This document shows, in pieces, positions 8,729-16,606 of a stretch of DNA of 46,004 nt; position 1 is the stretch's first letter; each line of letters opens with the position of its first letter. The stretch spans positions 1-46,004 of the forward strand of contig JAESPR010000027.1 in the NCBI GenBank assembly GCA_016765685.1, read 5' to 3'. The stretch is from Colwellia sp. (GTDB lineage Bacteria; Pseudomonadota; Gammaproteobacteria; Enterobacterales; Alteromonadaceae). Under the pieces are notes generated by a model. The model was not told the DNA's origin and made no database searches. It worked only from the letters and a program-made list of their open reading frames with translations. The position numbers and the translations under genes are program-made.

Positions 8729-8830
8729 AACCGATATAAACCTTAAATAACCGGTAAAATATTGTTTTACATATATTTAATAAAGCACAAAAATATCATT
8801 AAAGGTTATTCAAAGGTATTAAAAGGTTAC
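8729..8830. repeat. Helically phased short repeats next to the att-like site
   Basis: AACC occurs at 8729, 8739 and 8749 (exact 10-bp period); two of the copies lie within AAATAACCG. About 50 bp further, AAAGGT, related to the reverse complement, occurs at 8801, 8812 and 8822 (periods 11 and 10). Inverted groups of short sites in phase with the DNA helix resemble arm-type integrase or excisionase binding sites. This is a pattern only; no protein is known to bind here. Confidence 0.4.
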
Positions 8831-9169
8831 TTAAATGATCCAAGGGATCATGTTAAACGATGTTTATATTTAGTGTCATTTCCGAGAGAGAGCAAAAACT
8901 TATTATTCAGTTAGCTTCTTCTTTATAGATCAACTTGTATTTTTCAATAACAAAGTTTTTTACTGTAATTAAAAGTGTCACTTTTTTCTTGATATATTTT
9001 GAAATTATAAAAATAATTTTTTGCTAAATTTCGGAATAGTCGTTTAAAATATTGTGCGATATTTATAAATAATAAATGATCAAGAATGGCGATCGTATCA
9101 AGTATAAAAATCAGTAGGTTTTAAAATTAATAAGCAGGTCAAAAAATATTTTTTTTAATTATCAAAAAC

Positions 9170-9195
9170 AAAAAAAGTCACTTAAATAAGTGACT
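9170..9195 (-). terminator. Probable terminator of tRNA-Ser
   Basis: AGTCACTTA (9176-9184), AA, TAAGTGACT (9187-9195) form a 9-bp perfect stem, followed on the minus strand by seven T. It lies about 80 bp downstream of the leftward tRNA-Ser, with no other gene between. Confidence 0.65.
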
Positions 9196-9272
9196 GTTTG
9201 AGTTTTTCTAACGCCGAGATGTAGCAAAAATGATCCTAATATGATCCCGATTGGCTACAGCCCTTTAAAATA

Positions 9273-9363
9273 TGGCGGTGAGATAGAGATTTGAACTCTA
9301 GAAGGGCTACAAACCCTTGCCGGTTTTCAAGACCGGTGCTTTCGACCACTCAGCCATCTCACC
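9273..9363 (-). tRNA. serT: tRNA-Ser (anticodon UGA)
   Basis: The minus strand folds as a 91-nt class II tRNA with CCA encoded. Acceptor GGTGAGA pairs with TCTCACC. The D arm is GCTGAGTGGTCGAAAGC. The anticodon stem CCGGT/ACCGG closes the loop CTTGAAA, giving anticodon TGA. The long variable arm is CAAGGGTTTGTAGCCCTTC. The T arm is TAGAG-TTCAAAT-CTCTA. In E. coli serT (UGA) also lies beside yccA, which is present here at 10290. The gene's 3' 24 nt are duplicated at 8683-8706. Confidence 0.97.
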
Positions 9364-9531
9364 TGAAGTTAACAATAAGCTCATAAAACAATGCTTGCTT
9401 GAGAACGAGGCGAATATTAAAGTCTCCCTTAGCTGTTGTAAAGTACTATTTTAGTATTTATGTTAGTTTTAACTTTAATTGCTAAAAAATTAATCAGCCT
9501 GCCTTTATTTTACACAAAAAGAAGCGTTAAT

Positions 9532-10140
9532 ATGAAAGAAAGCTTAAACAATACTGAGTTATGTCGCTGCCCGTGGTTAGATACCTCAAAACCTGATTAC
9601 GTTAAATATCATGATGAAGAATGGGGCATCCCTGTTTATGATGATCAAAAACTGTTTGAGTTTTTAACACTTGAATCAGCTCAAGCTGGCTTAAGTTGGT
9701 ACACAATATTAAAACGCAGACAAGGTTACCGTGATGCTTTTTCAAATTTTGATGTTGAAATTATTGCTAAATACAGTCAAGACAAAGTTGAAGCGTTGAT
9801 GCTAAATTCAGCTATTATTAGAAACCGTGGCAAAATTAATGCTACGATTAATAACGCGCAATTATTTATTGAAACTCAGCAAGAATTCGGTAGCTTCAGT
9901 AATTATATGTGGGGCTTTGTTAACAACAAAACCATCGTTAATAAATACCATAAATTAAGTGACTATCCTGCTACTAGCGCCGAATCAGATGCGTGGAGTA
10001 AAGATTTAAAAAAACGCGGTTTTAAGTTTGTCGGCTCAACTATCTGTTACGCCTATATGCAAGCCTGTGGTATGGTTAATGACCATAGTATGCAATGTTA
10101 CAAACGGAAACAAATTATAGATAACTATCAACAGAGCTAA
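9532..10140 (+). CDS. tag: DNA-3-methyladenine glycosylase I
   Basis: 202 residues (E. coli Tag 187). Tag removes 3-methyladenine from alkylated DNA, the first step of base excision repair. Matches along the whole length include CPWLDTSKPDYVKYHDEEWG, SAQAGLSWYTILKRR, IIRNRGKINATINNA and KKRGFKFVGSTICYAYMQAC. The zinc ligands of the family are present: Cys in RCPW, His in KYHDEEW, His in VNDHS and Cys in MQCY. I choose ATG 9532, preceded by AGAAGCG, because the family begins just before the CxW motif. An upstream ATG at 9460 adds 24 unrelated hydrophobic residues. Single-gene unit. Confidence 0.95.
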   Translation: MKESLNNTELCRCPWLDTSKPDYVKYHDEEWGIPVYDDQKLFEFLTLESAQAGLSWYTILKRRQGYRDAFSNFDVEIIAKYSQDKVEALMLNSAIIRNRGKINATINNAQLFIETQQEFGSFSNYMWGFVNNKTIVNKYHKLSDYPATSAESDAWSKDLKKRGFKFVGSTICYAYMQACGMVNDHSMQCYKRKQIIDNYQQS

Positions 10141-10289
10141 GCTAGCTTTTTAAAAAACAGCATGTCATAATATGTCAAAAGGTCATTAAACAAGGTCAAA
10201 AACAACTTGAACTTTACGAAAATGCCCTCATCTTAGTTATAACATGTAGTAAGTAAAAGTAATTATAATTAAACCTTAAAGGAAGTTTT

Positions 10290-10958
10290 ATGCAATCTAA
10301 TATGAATGTTCAAACGGCGAGTCAAAGCTCTGCTATTGAAATTAATAAAGTATTAAAAAATACTTACATGCTTTTATCAATGACGCTAGCCTTTAGTGCG
10401 GTAACAGCAAGCATTTCAATGGCGATGAACTTGCCACACATGGCAGCACTGGTAATGATGTTAGTTGCCTTTGGTTTAATGTTTGTGGTTAATAAAAAAG
10501 CAGACTCTGCTAGCGGTATTTACTGGATTTTTGCCTTTACCGGTTTAATGGGCGCATCTTTAGGGCCAATGTTGAGTGCTTATGCTGCCATGCCAGGTGG
10601 TCCATCAATGATTATGCAAGCCTTTGGTGGTACAGCATTAATATTTTTTGCTTTATCCGGTTACGCGTTAACCAGTAAAAAAGACTTCTCCTTTTTGGGC
10701 GGTTTTTTAATGACAGGTTTAATTGTCATGTTGGTTGCGATGGTTGCCAACTTCTTCTTCCAAATTCCGGCACTTTCGTTAGCCATTAGTGCGGGTGTTA
10801 TAATGATTATGTCTGGTTTGATTTTGTTTGATACTAGCCGCATTATCAATGGCGGTGAGCGTAACTACATTAGAGCAACCGTTTCATTATATTTAAGCAT
10901 TTATAATATCTTCGTACACCTACTTCACCTTTTAGGTGTTTTCGGCAGCGACGATTAG
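10290..10958 (+). CDS. yccA: Bax inhibitor-1/YccA family membrane protein
   Basis: 222 residues with seven predicted membrane helices: an N-terminal cytosolic segment of about 25 residues, then helices from about residue 27 to 215. It ends LYLSIYNIFVHLLHLLGVFG, the BI-1 family ending in which a conserved acidic residue regulates a Ca/H leak. The motif SGLILFDTSRIINGGERNYI before the last helix is typical of YccA. In E. coli YccA is a substrate and modulator of the FtsH-HflKC protease. ATG 10290 follows AAAGGAAG at good spacing. A terminator follows at 11035. Confidence 0.93.
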   Translation: MQSNMNVQTASQSSAIEINKVLKNTYMLLSMTLAFSAVTASISMAMNLPHMAALVMMLVAFGLMFVVNKKADSASGIYWIFAFTGLMGASLGPMLSAYAAMPGGPSMIMQAFGGTALIFFALSGYALTSKKDFSFLGGFLMTGLIVMLVAMVANFFFQIPALSLAISAGVIMIMSGLILFDTSRIINGGERNYIRATVSLYLSIYNIFVHLLHLLGVFGSDD

Positions 10959-11034
10959 TTTGCAAATTAATTAGTTTTTAGTCGTTATTTTTTGTTTCTA
11001 CTTTTTGTTTCTATATAAAAAACGCTATAATATT

Positions 11035-11060
11035 AAGCCTCGCATTTGCGGGGCTTTTTT
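11035..11060 (+). terminator. Rho-independent terminator of yccA
   Basis: AAGCCTCGC pairs with GCGGGGCTT (one G-T wobble) around an ATTT loop, followed by TTTTTT. It lies directly before the tandem repeat that precedes tusD. Confidence 0.75.
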
Positions 11061-11191
11061 ATGTACAGGATGTACGGTATTTCGCGATGACAGGATGTCA
11101 AAAAGCGATTATGTACAGGATGTACGGTATTTCGCGATCACATGGATGTGAAAGAGCGATTATGTACAATTTTTCATGTACGATATTTCGG
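11061..11191 (+). repeat. 2.5-copy tandem repeat (about 50-bp unit) with two mini-hairpins per unit
   Basis: Unit 1 is 11061-11110, unit 2 is 11111-11161, and partial unit 3 is 11162-11191. Each full unit starts ATGTACAGGATGTACGGTAT and contains a second palindrome, GACAGGATGTC in unit 1 and CACATGGATGTG in unit 2. The stem sequence of this second hairpin changes between units while pairing is kept on both sides. The array separates the yccA terminator from the tusD start, so it lies in the probable tusDCBE leader. It has no spacers of CRISPR type. Confidence 0.8.
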
Positions 11192-11200
11192 AATAAAACC

Positions 11201-11563
11201 GTGAATAAACTTGCTGTAATGATCACCACACCACCTTATAGTAATTTAAGTGTTACCGCGCTTGATTACATTGAGACCGCGCTTAAAAACGGCGTTGAGC
11301 TTATCGGGGTGTTTTTTTATCAAGACGGGGTATTACATGCCGATGCACATGTGCAAATTGCCAGTGATGAATTTCAAGCGATTTCACACTGGCGCAAATT
11401 ACATCAAGCCTATAAGTTACCGTTGTACTTGTGCATAACCGCCGCAGAAAAACGTGGCATTAGCGATGAACAAACACAAAACATTAGTCCTATATTTACG
11501 ATATCTGGTTTAGGGGAGCTCGTTGAACTTTCAACAATGGCCGATCGGTTGGTACAATTTTAA
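11201..11563 (+). CDS. tusD: Sulfurtransferase complex subunit TusD
   Basis: 120 residues, DsrE/TusD fold. TusD is the subunit of the TusBCD heterohexamer that accepts persulfide from TusA and passes it to TusE for 2-thiolation of U34 in tRNA. The acceptor Cys is in LPLYLCITAAEKRGI, aligning with Cys78 of E. coli TusD; the ending FTISGLGELVELSTMADRLVQF is characteristic. I set the start at GTG 11201, giving (M)NKLAVMITTPPYS, because E. coli TusD starts at the equivalent residue. Longer in-frame starts would translate the tandem repeat. Overlaps tusC by one base (TAATG). Confidence 0.92.
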   Translation: MNKLAVMITTPPYSNLSVTALDYIETALKNGVELIGVFFYQDGVLHADAHVQIASDEFQAISHWRKLHQAYKLPLYLCITAAEKRGISDEQTQNISPIFTISGLGELVELSTMADRLVQF

Positions 11564-11934
11564 TGGCTGATACGTTAATAAAATCATTAGCACTGCTTAA
11601 TACAAAAGCGCCTTATTCAAATACAGCAGGAAAAGATGCGTTAGACATCGCGTTGATCTTTGGCTCTTTTGAGCAAAAAGTATCTTTGTTTTTTCAAGGT
11701 GACGGTGTATGGCAATTAATGGCAGGACAAAATGGCTCTATAATTTCAGTAAAAGATTACCTTAAAACCTTTGCCGCTTTTGAATTTTACGATATTGACA
11801 CTATTTATGTGTGCCAAACTTCCCTCACACAGCGCAACTTACCGGCTAACTTTCATATTGAACAAGTACAAGTATTAAACCAACAAGCCTTTGCCCAGCA
11901 ATTAACATTACACCAAACAATTTTACGATTTTAG
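11563..11934 (+). CDS. tusC: Sulfurtransferase complex subunit TusC
   Basis: 123 residues (E. coli 119), DsrF-like. It shows the KAPYSNTAGKDALDIALIFGSFEQKVSLFFQGDGVW segment that marks TusC, with LPL/YVC-type strands later (DIDTIYVCQTSL). TusC has a structural role in the TusBCD hexamer. The start overlaps the tusD stop by one base, so translation is coupled. tusB follows after 18 bp. Confidence 0.92.
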   Translation: MADTLIKSLALLNTKAPYSNTAGKDALDIALIFGSFEQKVSLFFQGDGVWQLMAGQNGSIISVKDYLKTFAAFEFYDIDTIYVCQTSLTQRNLPANFHIEQVQVLNQQAFAQQLTLHQTILRF

Positions 11935-11952
11935 CACTAAGGCACCATAAAA

Positions 11953-12246
11953 ATGGCTACATTACACATTGTTCGTCAAAGCGCTTATAACACCGATGAC
12001 TTTGCTCAGTGCTTGCAAGTACTCAATACTAACGATGTGATCGTCTTTATTGACGACGGTTGTTATAATTTACAGCACAGCTTGCTCAATACTATTGAGA
12101 GCAGTAAAAATATTCAATTACAAGTAATAACACAGCATGCAAGCGCCAGAGCCGTAAGCATTAATGACGCTATTTTCACTAAAATCACTATGGATGATTT
12201 AGTTTCCCTCACTTTTGAAAATGATCGAGTAATCACGTGGCAATGA
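11953..12246 (+). CDS. tusB: Sulfurtransferase complex subunit TusB
   Basis: 97 residues, DsrH fold (E. coli TusB 95). [12 protein letters not shown] and [16 protein letters not shown] match the family start and the loop carrying the DsrH cysteine; the C-terminus [20 protein letters not shown] is typical. It forms the hexamer with TusC and TusD. It is third in the tusDCBE operon, 16 bp before tusE, with AAGG-like ribosome-binding sites at the junctions. Confidence 0.9.
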   Translation: MATLHIVRQSAYNTDDFAQCLQVLNTNDVIVFIDDGCYNLQHSLLNTIESSKNIQLQVITQHASARAVSINDAIFTKITMDDLVSLTFENDRVITWQ

Positions 12247-12262
12247 TTTTCAAGGTAAGAAA

Positions 12263-12595
12263 ATGGCAATAGATTTTAATGGTGAGCAAATTGCCACTGA
12301 CAAACAAGGCTATTTATTAGATTACCACCAATGGCATGAAGACTTAGCCACGATAATGGCTAACAATGATGCCTTTGAGTTAACAGCGGCTCATTGGGAG
12401 GTGGTCAACTTTGTTCGTCAGTTTTACTTAAGCTACAACACATCACCGGCTATTAGGGCATTAACCAAAGCGATGAAAGCAGAATTTGGCGAAGAAAAAG
12501 CCAGTAGCCGTTATCTGTTTCGCTTATTTCCTGATGGCCCAGCCAAGCAAGCGACCAAATATGCAGGTTTACCTAAACCTAAACGCTGTTTATAA
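12263..12595 (+). CDS. tusE: TusE/DsrC-family sulfur carrier protein
   Basis: 110 residues. TusE takes the persulfide from TusD and hands it to MnmA bound to tRNA. The DsrC fold is clear: [41 protein letters not shown] and [27 protein letters not shown]. The penultimate Cys of the C-terminal arm is the sulfur-carrying residue and is present. The second Cys of dissimilatory DsrC, ten residues upstream, is absent (Ala/Thr region), which favours the tRNA-modification role over sulfite reduction. Last gene of the operon; it faces the DUF6768 gene with a 6-bp gap and no terminator that I can see. Confidence 0.94.
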   Translation: MAIDFNGEQIATDKQGYLLDYHQWHEDLATIMANNDAFELTAAHWEVVNFVRQFYLSYNTSPAIRALTKAMKAEFGEEKASSRYLFRLFPDGPAKQATKYAGLPKPKRCL

Positions 12596-12601
12596 CTGTC
12601 T

Positions 12602-12970
12602 TTAAAAACGAGCTGATAATTTAGCGACTTCAAGCTCAATTCGCTTAACTTCACGCATAATAGAACTTCGGCCCATTTCCATCCACACCCACTGTTTCAT
12701 CGATACTTGTGCAAATACAGATAACAATAAACAAATTCCCCAAAAAGTGTGACCTTCTAAATTATCAGTGGTAAAAAATTGATAACCCAGCCATACCATG
12801 ACAGCACTAACAATAAGAATAACCACATTGATAGCGACCATCCAGCGTCCTAGCCCACCTTGGTAAGAGCCTTTAACTAAATCAAACAAGCCCTCATTAT
12901 CGACTAAAATTTTGTCTAGCTTTTCTGTTTCCTTTTCTAATTCTGTTTTGATTTCTTTATCAATGTTCAT
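12602..12970 (-). CDS. DUF6768-type small membrane protein, partner of the ECF sigma factor
   Basis: 122 residues. An acidic, helical N-terminus of about 40 residues is followed by GGLGRWMVAINVVILIVSAV, a second membrane helix (GHTFWGICLLLSVFAQVSM) and a C-terminal amphipathic segment MKQWVWMEMGRSSIMREVKRIELEVAKL. The pattern RW...W.EM...SIMRE.KR.ELQ.A.L matches my recall of the DUF6768 family. Such proteins are commonly encoded directly after an ECF sigma factor, as here (31 bp downstream). It could act as an atypical anti-sigma factor, but it has no zinc or RseA-type motif, so that role is only inferred. Confidence 0.7.
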   Translation of the reverse strand: MNIDKEIKTELEKETEKLDKILVDNEGLFDLVKGSYQGGLGRWMVAINVVILIVSAVMVWLGYQFFTTDNLEGHTFWGICLLLSVFAQVSMKQWVWMEMGRSSIMREVKRIELEVAKLSARF

Positions 12971-13001
12971 TATATTTCTCCATTAAAATTCATAATTAAA
13001 A

Positions 13002-13544
13002 TCATGCTAAAGCAAGTTTTTGCTTTAATAACTTTCTTGCTCGGTTAAGCCTTGATTTCACTGTTCCTACTGGTATTGCTAAAACAATAGCAACTTCTGC
13101 TAAACTCATTTCATCTAAATAAAAAAGGTGAATTATTTGTTTTTCTATTGTTGGCAATTGTCTAATTACCTTCGTTAGCTTTCCTACCCCATCTTCATAT
13201 TGATTATCTTTATTTACTTCATTGTAAGGCGACAATTGTTCATCAAACTCATTGGTAATCCTCATTTGATGTTTAACTTTTATTCTTATTAAATCGGTAA
13301 CTCGCCATTTAACTAGACGGTATAACCAACTTTTAAAAGCCCTAGGATCATTTAATTGATGTAAGTTTTTAGTTGATTTAATCCAACAATCTTGTACCGC
13401 ATCATGCGCCATTTCAGCATCATTACTTAATTGGTAAGCAAATCGTAACAAGCTTTTTTGATACTTCAAAACAAGTACATTAAAGGCTTTATGATTACCA
13501 CTTTGCGCAGCGATTACCAATAAGTCTTCTTCGGCTTGTAACAT
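13002..13544 (-). CDS. ECF (group 4) sigma-70 family RNA polymerase sigma factor
   Basis: 180 residues with only regions 2 and 4. Region 2 spans about 12-85 (AFNVLVLKYQKSLLRFAYQLS; AHDAVQDCWIKSTKNL; FKSWLYRLVKWRVTDLIR). Region 4 spans about 120-175 (LPTIEKQIIHLFYLDEMSLAEVA, then PVGTVKSRLNRARKLLKQKL with its helix-turn-helix). No C-terminal extension. ECF factors direct RNA polymerase to stress promoters and usually activate their own operon. The stimulus here is unknown. The downstream gene encodes a DUF6768 membrane protein, the likely regulator or output. About 230 bp of upstream DNA is shared with divergent ttcA; I could not identify an ECF promoter with confidence. Confidence 0.9.
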   Translation of the reverse strand: MLQAEEDLLVIAAQSGNHKAFNVLVLKYQKSLLRFAYQLSNDAEMAHDAVQDCWIKSTKNLHQLNDPRAFKSWLYRLVKWRVTDLIRIKVKHQMRITNEFDEQLSPYNEVNKDNQYEDGVGKLTKVIRQLPTIEKQIIHLFYLDEMSLAEVAIVLAIPVGTVKSRLNRARKLLKQKLALA

Positions 13545-13776
13545 CGACAGTTTCCTCTATTGTTAGTGTTTTATTTTTGTTTATAGTATAAAGACGTTAG
13601 GCACAATGAAAAGGTTCATTTATTCGCGATACTTATTAAAAACAATAATATTATGAAGTTATAAGGCGGTAAGCCCTTTATAGCCATAAAACTTTATAGC
13701 CTAAATTTTTTGAAAGCCCTATAATACGCAACAAAACCAAGCTCCTTAAACTCACCACCTTAAGAAACACTGAAAC

Positions 13777-14688
13777 ATGAACACTGCCACGCTAACTTCA
13801 ATACAACAAACCCAATTATCTAAACTAGAAAAACGTCTCAGACGACATGTTGGTCAAGCCATTGCTGAGTACAATATGATTGAAGATGGCGATAAAATAA
13901 TGGTGTGTTTATCCGGTGGTAAAGATAGTTATGCCCTGCTCAGTATTTTGATGAAATTAAAAAAGTCTGCCCCCATCAACTTCGAATTGATTGCGGTAAA
14001 TTTAGATCAAAAGCAACCCGGATTTCCTGAGCATATTTTGCCAGAATATTTAGACAACTTAGGTATCGAGTACCACATCATCGAAGAAGATACCTACGCG
14101 ATTGTCAAAGATGTAATCCCCGAAGGAAAAACCACTTGTAGTTTATGTTCACGACTGCGCCGCGCCGTGCTTTACAAAACCGCTAAAAAGCTAGGGGTTA
14201 CTAAAATTGCTTTAGGCCATCATCGCGATGACATGATAGAAACGTTAATGCTTAATATGTTTTATGGTGGCAAGATGAAAGCAATGCCAGCAAAGCTCGT
14301 TTCAGACAATGGCGAGCATGTGGTTATTCGTCCTTTAGCCTTTTGTAAAGAAAGTGAATTAATTCAATACGCTGAATTTAAGCAGTTCCCTATTATTCCG
14401 TGTAATTTATGTGGCTCTCAGCCCAATTTACAACGTCAAAACATTAAACGTATGTTGAATGAGTGGCATCAACAATCTCCCGGTAGAATAGAGTCAATGT
14501 TTACCGCCATGCGTAACATTGTGCCTTCGCACCTTTGTGATAACAATTTATTTGATTTCAAAAATATTAATAGTACTTCAGGAATCATTAATGGTGGTGA
14601 TTTAGCGTTTGACGAGTTTGAAATAAACCATGAGGCTATCGGAAAAAACAAGGTCAACAATGAGTTGAATGTAGTTGAAATAAAATAA
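13777..14688 (+). CDS. ttcA: tRNA 2-thiocytidine(32) synthetase TtcA
   Basis: 303 residues (E. coli 311). TtcA thiolates cytidine 32 in several tRNAs using ATP and a [4Fe-4S] cluster. It has the PP-loop SGGKDS (in [15 protein letters not shown]), the CSLCSRLRR CxxC and the second [12 protein letters not shown] CxxC that together hold the cluster, and [11 protein letters not shown] of the ATP-PPase fold. The final 40 residues are low-complexity. A second tRNA-thiolation gene near tusDCBE, but in a separate transcript and a different pathway. Confidence 0.95.
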   Translation: MNTATLTSIQQTQLSKLEKRLRRHVGQAIAEYNMIEDGDKIMVCLSGGKDSYALLSILMKLKKSAPINFELIAVNLDQKQPGFPEHILPEYLDNLGIEYHIIEEDTYAIVKDVIPEGKTTCSLCSRLRRAVLYKTAKKLGVTKIALGHHRDDMIETLMLNMFYGGKMKAMPAKLVSDNGEHVVIRPLAFCKESELIQYAEFKQFPIIPCNLCGSQPNLQRQNIKRMLNEWHQQSPGRIESMFTAMRNIVPSHLCDNNLFDFKNINSTSGIINGGDLAFDEFEINHEAIGKNKVNNELNVVEIK

Positions 14689-14775
14689 CAGATAGTAAGT
14701 TGAGAGTAATAAATTACGATAATACTTAGTTCGCTACAATTAACTCAAAGCTCGTCACTCGCTATTCAGAGCAGT

Positions 14776-15651
14776 TCAATCGCCAACAGTCATTTTACTC
14801 ACTGTTTTTTCAACTAAATATTGCTTGTTATGCCTAAGCATTGCAGTAATATCAATAACATAATCAGCACCTCGTTCGGAATAAGGTAATAAACCGGTGG
14901 CTAATATTTGTGGGTTTAAAGGCTGATTTTGAGCACGCAATTCAAAACGTATCGTTCTAAAAACTCGATAAGCATTATGAGAATTAATATTATAAAAATA
15001 GCGTTCTACGGCTTCATCTAAACTGGCAAAAGCAGCAACTTCATGTTTTGCTCCTGTATCTCTACCATTAGGTACCATGCCACAACCTTGTCGATAACAC
15101 CAAATACCAAAAAAATTCAAACCAATACGAGAAAAACGTGAAGTGCCCCAAGCTGACTCATTAGCCGCTTGAACCAGCACAAGTGGCATTGGCACAATAT
15201 CAACACGCAATAACAGCTCGTTTAATTGTGCTAACGTAGAAGCGTCCTTATTAACACGATATTTTTTGACTAGGAGCGTTAACTCTTGATGCTCTTGTAT
15301 CGATAAAGGCAATTCAAGTGAGATATGTTCAAGCCAAGCGTTAAGTTTTGTTCTTGTCGTTAAGAGTAAATTATTTTGTTTAATAACGGCCGGTTTCATA
15401 AAATCAAAAAACAGCTGTTTTTTCTCACTTATATTTCGTATTGCGGCAAAATCTGGCAAAATCACTGAATGTAATGGTTGTTCAATCACCTGCGGCACAA
15501 CTGCTTTTTCATCACTTTTTTCCACTGGGATTTTTGATGATTGAGCAAATTTTTCCATTGTAACCGGTGGTTTCAAAAAGGTAAAAGGTGCTAGTAAAAA
15601 CACCACCAAAATTAACAATAATTTAATTTTAATCAATGTTGAGCTTTTCAT
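14776..15651 (-). CDS. bax: Bax-like glucosaminidase-domain protein
   Basis: 291 residues. One N-terminal membrane anchor or uncleaved signal (KIKLLLILVVFLLAPFTFL, about residues 8-26) leads to a low-complexity linker, then a mannosyl-glycoprotein endo-beta-N-acetylglucosaminidase (GH73-type) domain. The catalytic region reads VLVQAANESAWGTSRFSRIGLNFFGIWCY with the expected Glu; later blocks AFASLDEAVERYFYNINSH and YSERGADYVIDITAMLR match E. coli Bax. The product probably acts on peptidoglycan from the periplasmic face of the inner membrane. It lies 24 bp downstream of a membrane-protein gene, which is its usual neighbour. Confidence 0.85.
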   Translation of the reverse strand: MKSSTLIKIKLLLILVVFLLAPFTFLKPPVTMEKFAQSSKIPVEKSDEKAVVPQVIEQPLHSVILPDFAAIRNISEKKQLFFDFMKPAVIKQNNLLLTTRTKLNAWLEHISLELPLSIQEHQELTLLVKKYRVNKDASTLAQLNELLLRVDIVPMPLVLVQAANESAWGTSRFSRIGLNFFGIWCYRQGCGMVPNGRDTGAKHEVAAFASLDEAVERYFYNINSHNAYRVFRTIRFELRAQNQPLNPQILATGLLPYSERGADYVIDITAMLRHNKQYLVEKTVSKMTVGD

Positions 15652-15675
15652 AAAGAGTCCAAAACTTTATCAAAC

Positions 15676-16536
15676 TTAAGCTGAAAAAGTATCATCTGAA
15701 TCAGAATTAAGCTTTTCAGTGTTTGCTGCTGTTAAGCTTAAAGGAATATCAGCTGGGTTATTAGTTGCTAAATTCACACCAAAAATTTCTCGATACAAAA
15801 TGCCTTTTACATTGTAAAACATTGGTGTGAGAAAGGTCATACCGAATAAAAAAATCATAACACCCAAAGGGGCAAAGTTTGATTCAAGCAACAAAGCAAT
15901 CGGGATAAATAAAATAACCAGTGATAGAAATAAAATAAAATACAAAAAAAATAAAGATAAAAATTTAAAACGTAAAGCTTTAATTGATAAAATAATAGCT
16001 TTCATGGGTGTCATCTTCTTCTCAATAACCAACGGTATAGTCAAAGACAAGGTTACCGCAAGAAAAACACCCGGTAATACTAACAACTGGAAGCCTAAAC
16101 TAATTAACACCGAAGTAAACAAAGCACACAATACCACCCAGCTTGCTCGTTGCAAAAAAGCAAACGTCATTTTAACATCAGTTTTCATGCCAACGGCGTG
16201 CAGCACCCCCATCATTTCAACACCACCAACAAAAGGCCATACTGCAATGGTAACAATAACATTGAGTAACATGCTCGCTTCTGGGTCGGCTAATACAACT
16301 TCAATGCCACCAAGGTAATGACTCACTAAAAAAGAAACCAATACGCCAAGTACTAGTGCAAATAGCAATCCTAAATTAATTGCCAACCTAGATTTTAGTG
16401 TTTGTTGCCAAGATTCAGATAAAATAGCTTTAACATCAATTTGATAGTCACCTTTCAGCGCGCTTTCAATATTCCCACCAACTTGTACAACAGTTATTTT
16501 TTCCGGCAAAGCAATGACCCTTTTATATTTAATCAA
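15676..16536 (-). CDS. Polytopic membrane protein linked to bax (YciC/DUF975-like)
   Basis: 286 residues. A cytosolic N-terminus of about 45 residues is followed by around six membrane segments (AINLGLLFALVLGVLVSFLV near 53, then further helices at about 95, 130, 155, 195, 225) and a polar tail. Some subsystem annotations call genes in this position 'proline and glycine rich transmembrane protein gene in bax'. The overall plan also recalls YciC/DUF975 integral membrane proteins. No catalytic motif is visible and the function is unknown. Cotranscribed with and upstream of bax, which suggests a role in localising or assisting the hydrolase. Confidence 0.65.
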   Translation of the reverse strand: MIKYKRVIALPEKITVVQVGGNIESALKGDYQIDVKAILSESWQQTLKSRLAINLGLLFALVLGVLVSFLVSHYLGGIEVVLADPEASMLLNVIVTIAVWPFVGGVEMMGVLHAVGMKTDVKMTFAFLQRASWVVLCALFTSVLISLGFQLLVLPGVFLAVTLSLTIPLVIEKKMTPMKAIILSIKALRFKFLSLFFLYFILFLSLVILFIPIALLLESNFAPLGVMIFLFGMTFLTPMFYNVKGILYREIFGVNLATNNPADIPLSLTAANTEKLNSDSDDTFSA

Positions 16537-16606
16537 AAAGTAAAGATTGAAATAGAGCGGATATTATACCCGAAAAAAAAGAAGAATGTTTAATGCGCAA
16601 CAAAAG

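Larger units (their letters stand above)
8707..9272. other. 566-bp gene-free interval between tRNA-Ser and its 3' duplicate
   Basis: Strongly AT-rich. It contains no ORF of meaningful size (the longest I noticed is a 22-codon reading frame at 8860). Visible structure is limited to the phased repeats at 8729-8830, the palindrome ATGATCCAAGGGATCAT (8834-8850), two more ATGATCC copies near 9229 and 9241, and a leftward terminator at 9170-9195. Best read as the remains or boundary of an integrated element. Confidence 0.45.

Noticed and set aside
11018-11030. TATAAT just before the yccA terminator as a tus promoter
   Set aside because: No -35 at a proper distance, and the transcript would run straight into the terminator hairpin.
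11061-11191. Tandem repeats considered as a CRISPR array
   Set aside because: Units are directly adjacent with no unique spacers, there are only 2.5 copies, and no cas gene is in the window.
11087-11200. Longer TusD starting inside the tandem repeat
   Set aside because: The extra residues are translation of the repeat itself; TusD homologues start at the GTG-equivalent position.
15827-16318. 163-residue plus-strand ORF opposite the bax-linked membrane protein
   Set aside because: Composition is the antisense image of a hydrophobic gene; it has no ribosome-binding site and no family resemblance, so it is a shadow of the minus-strand gene.
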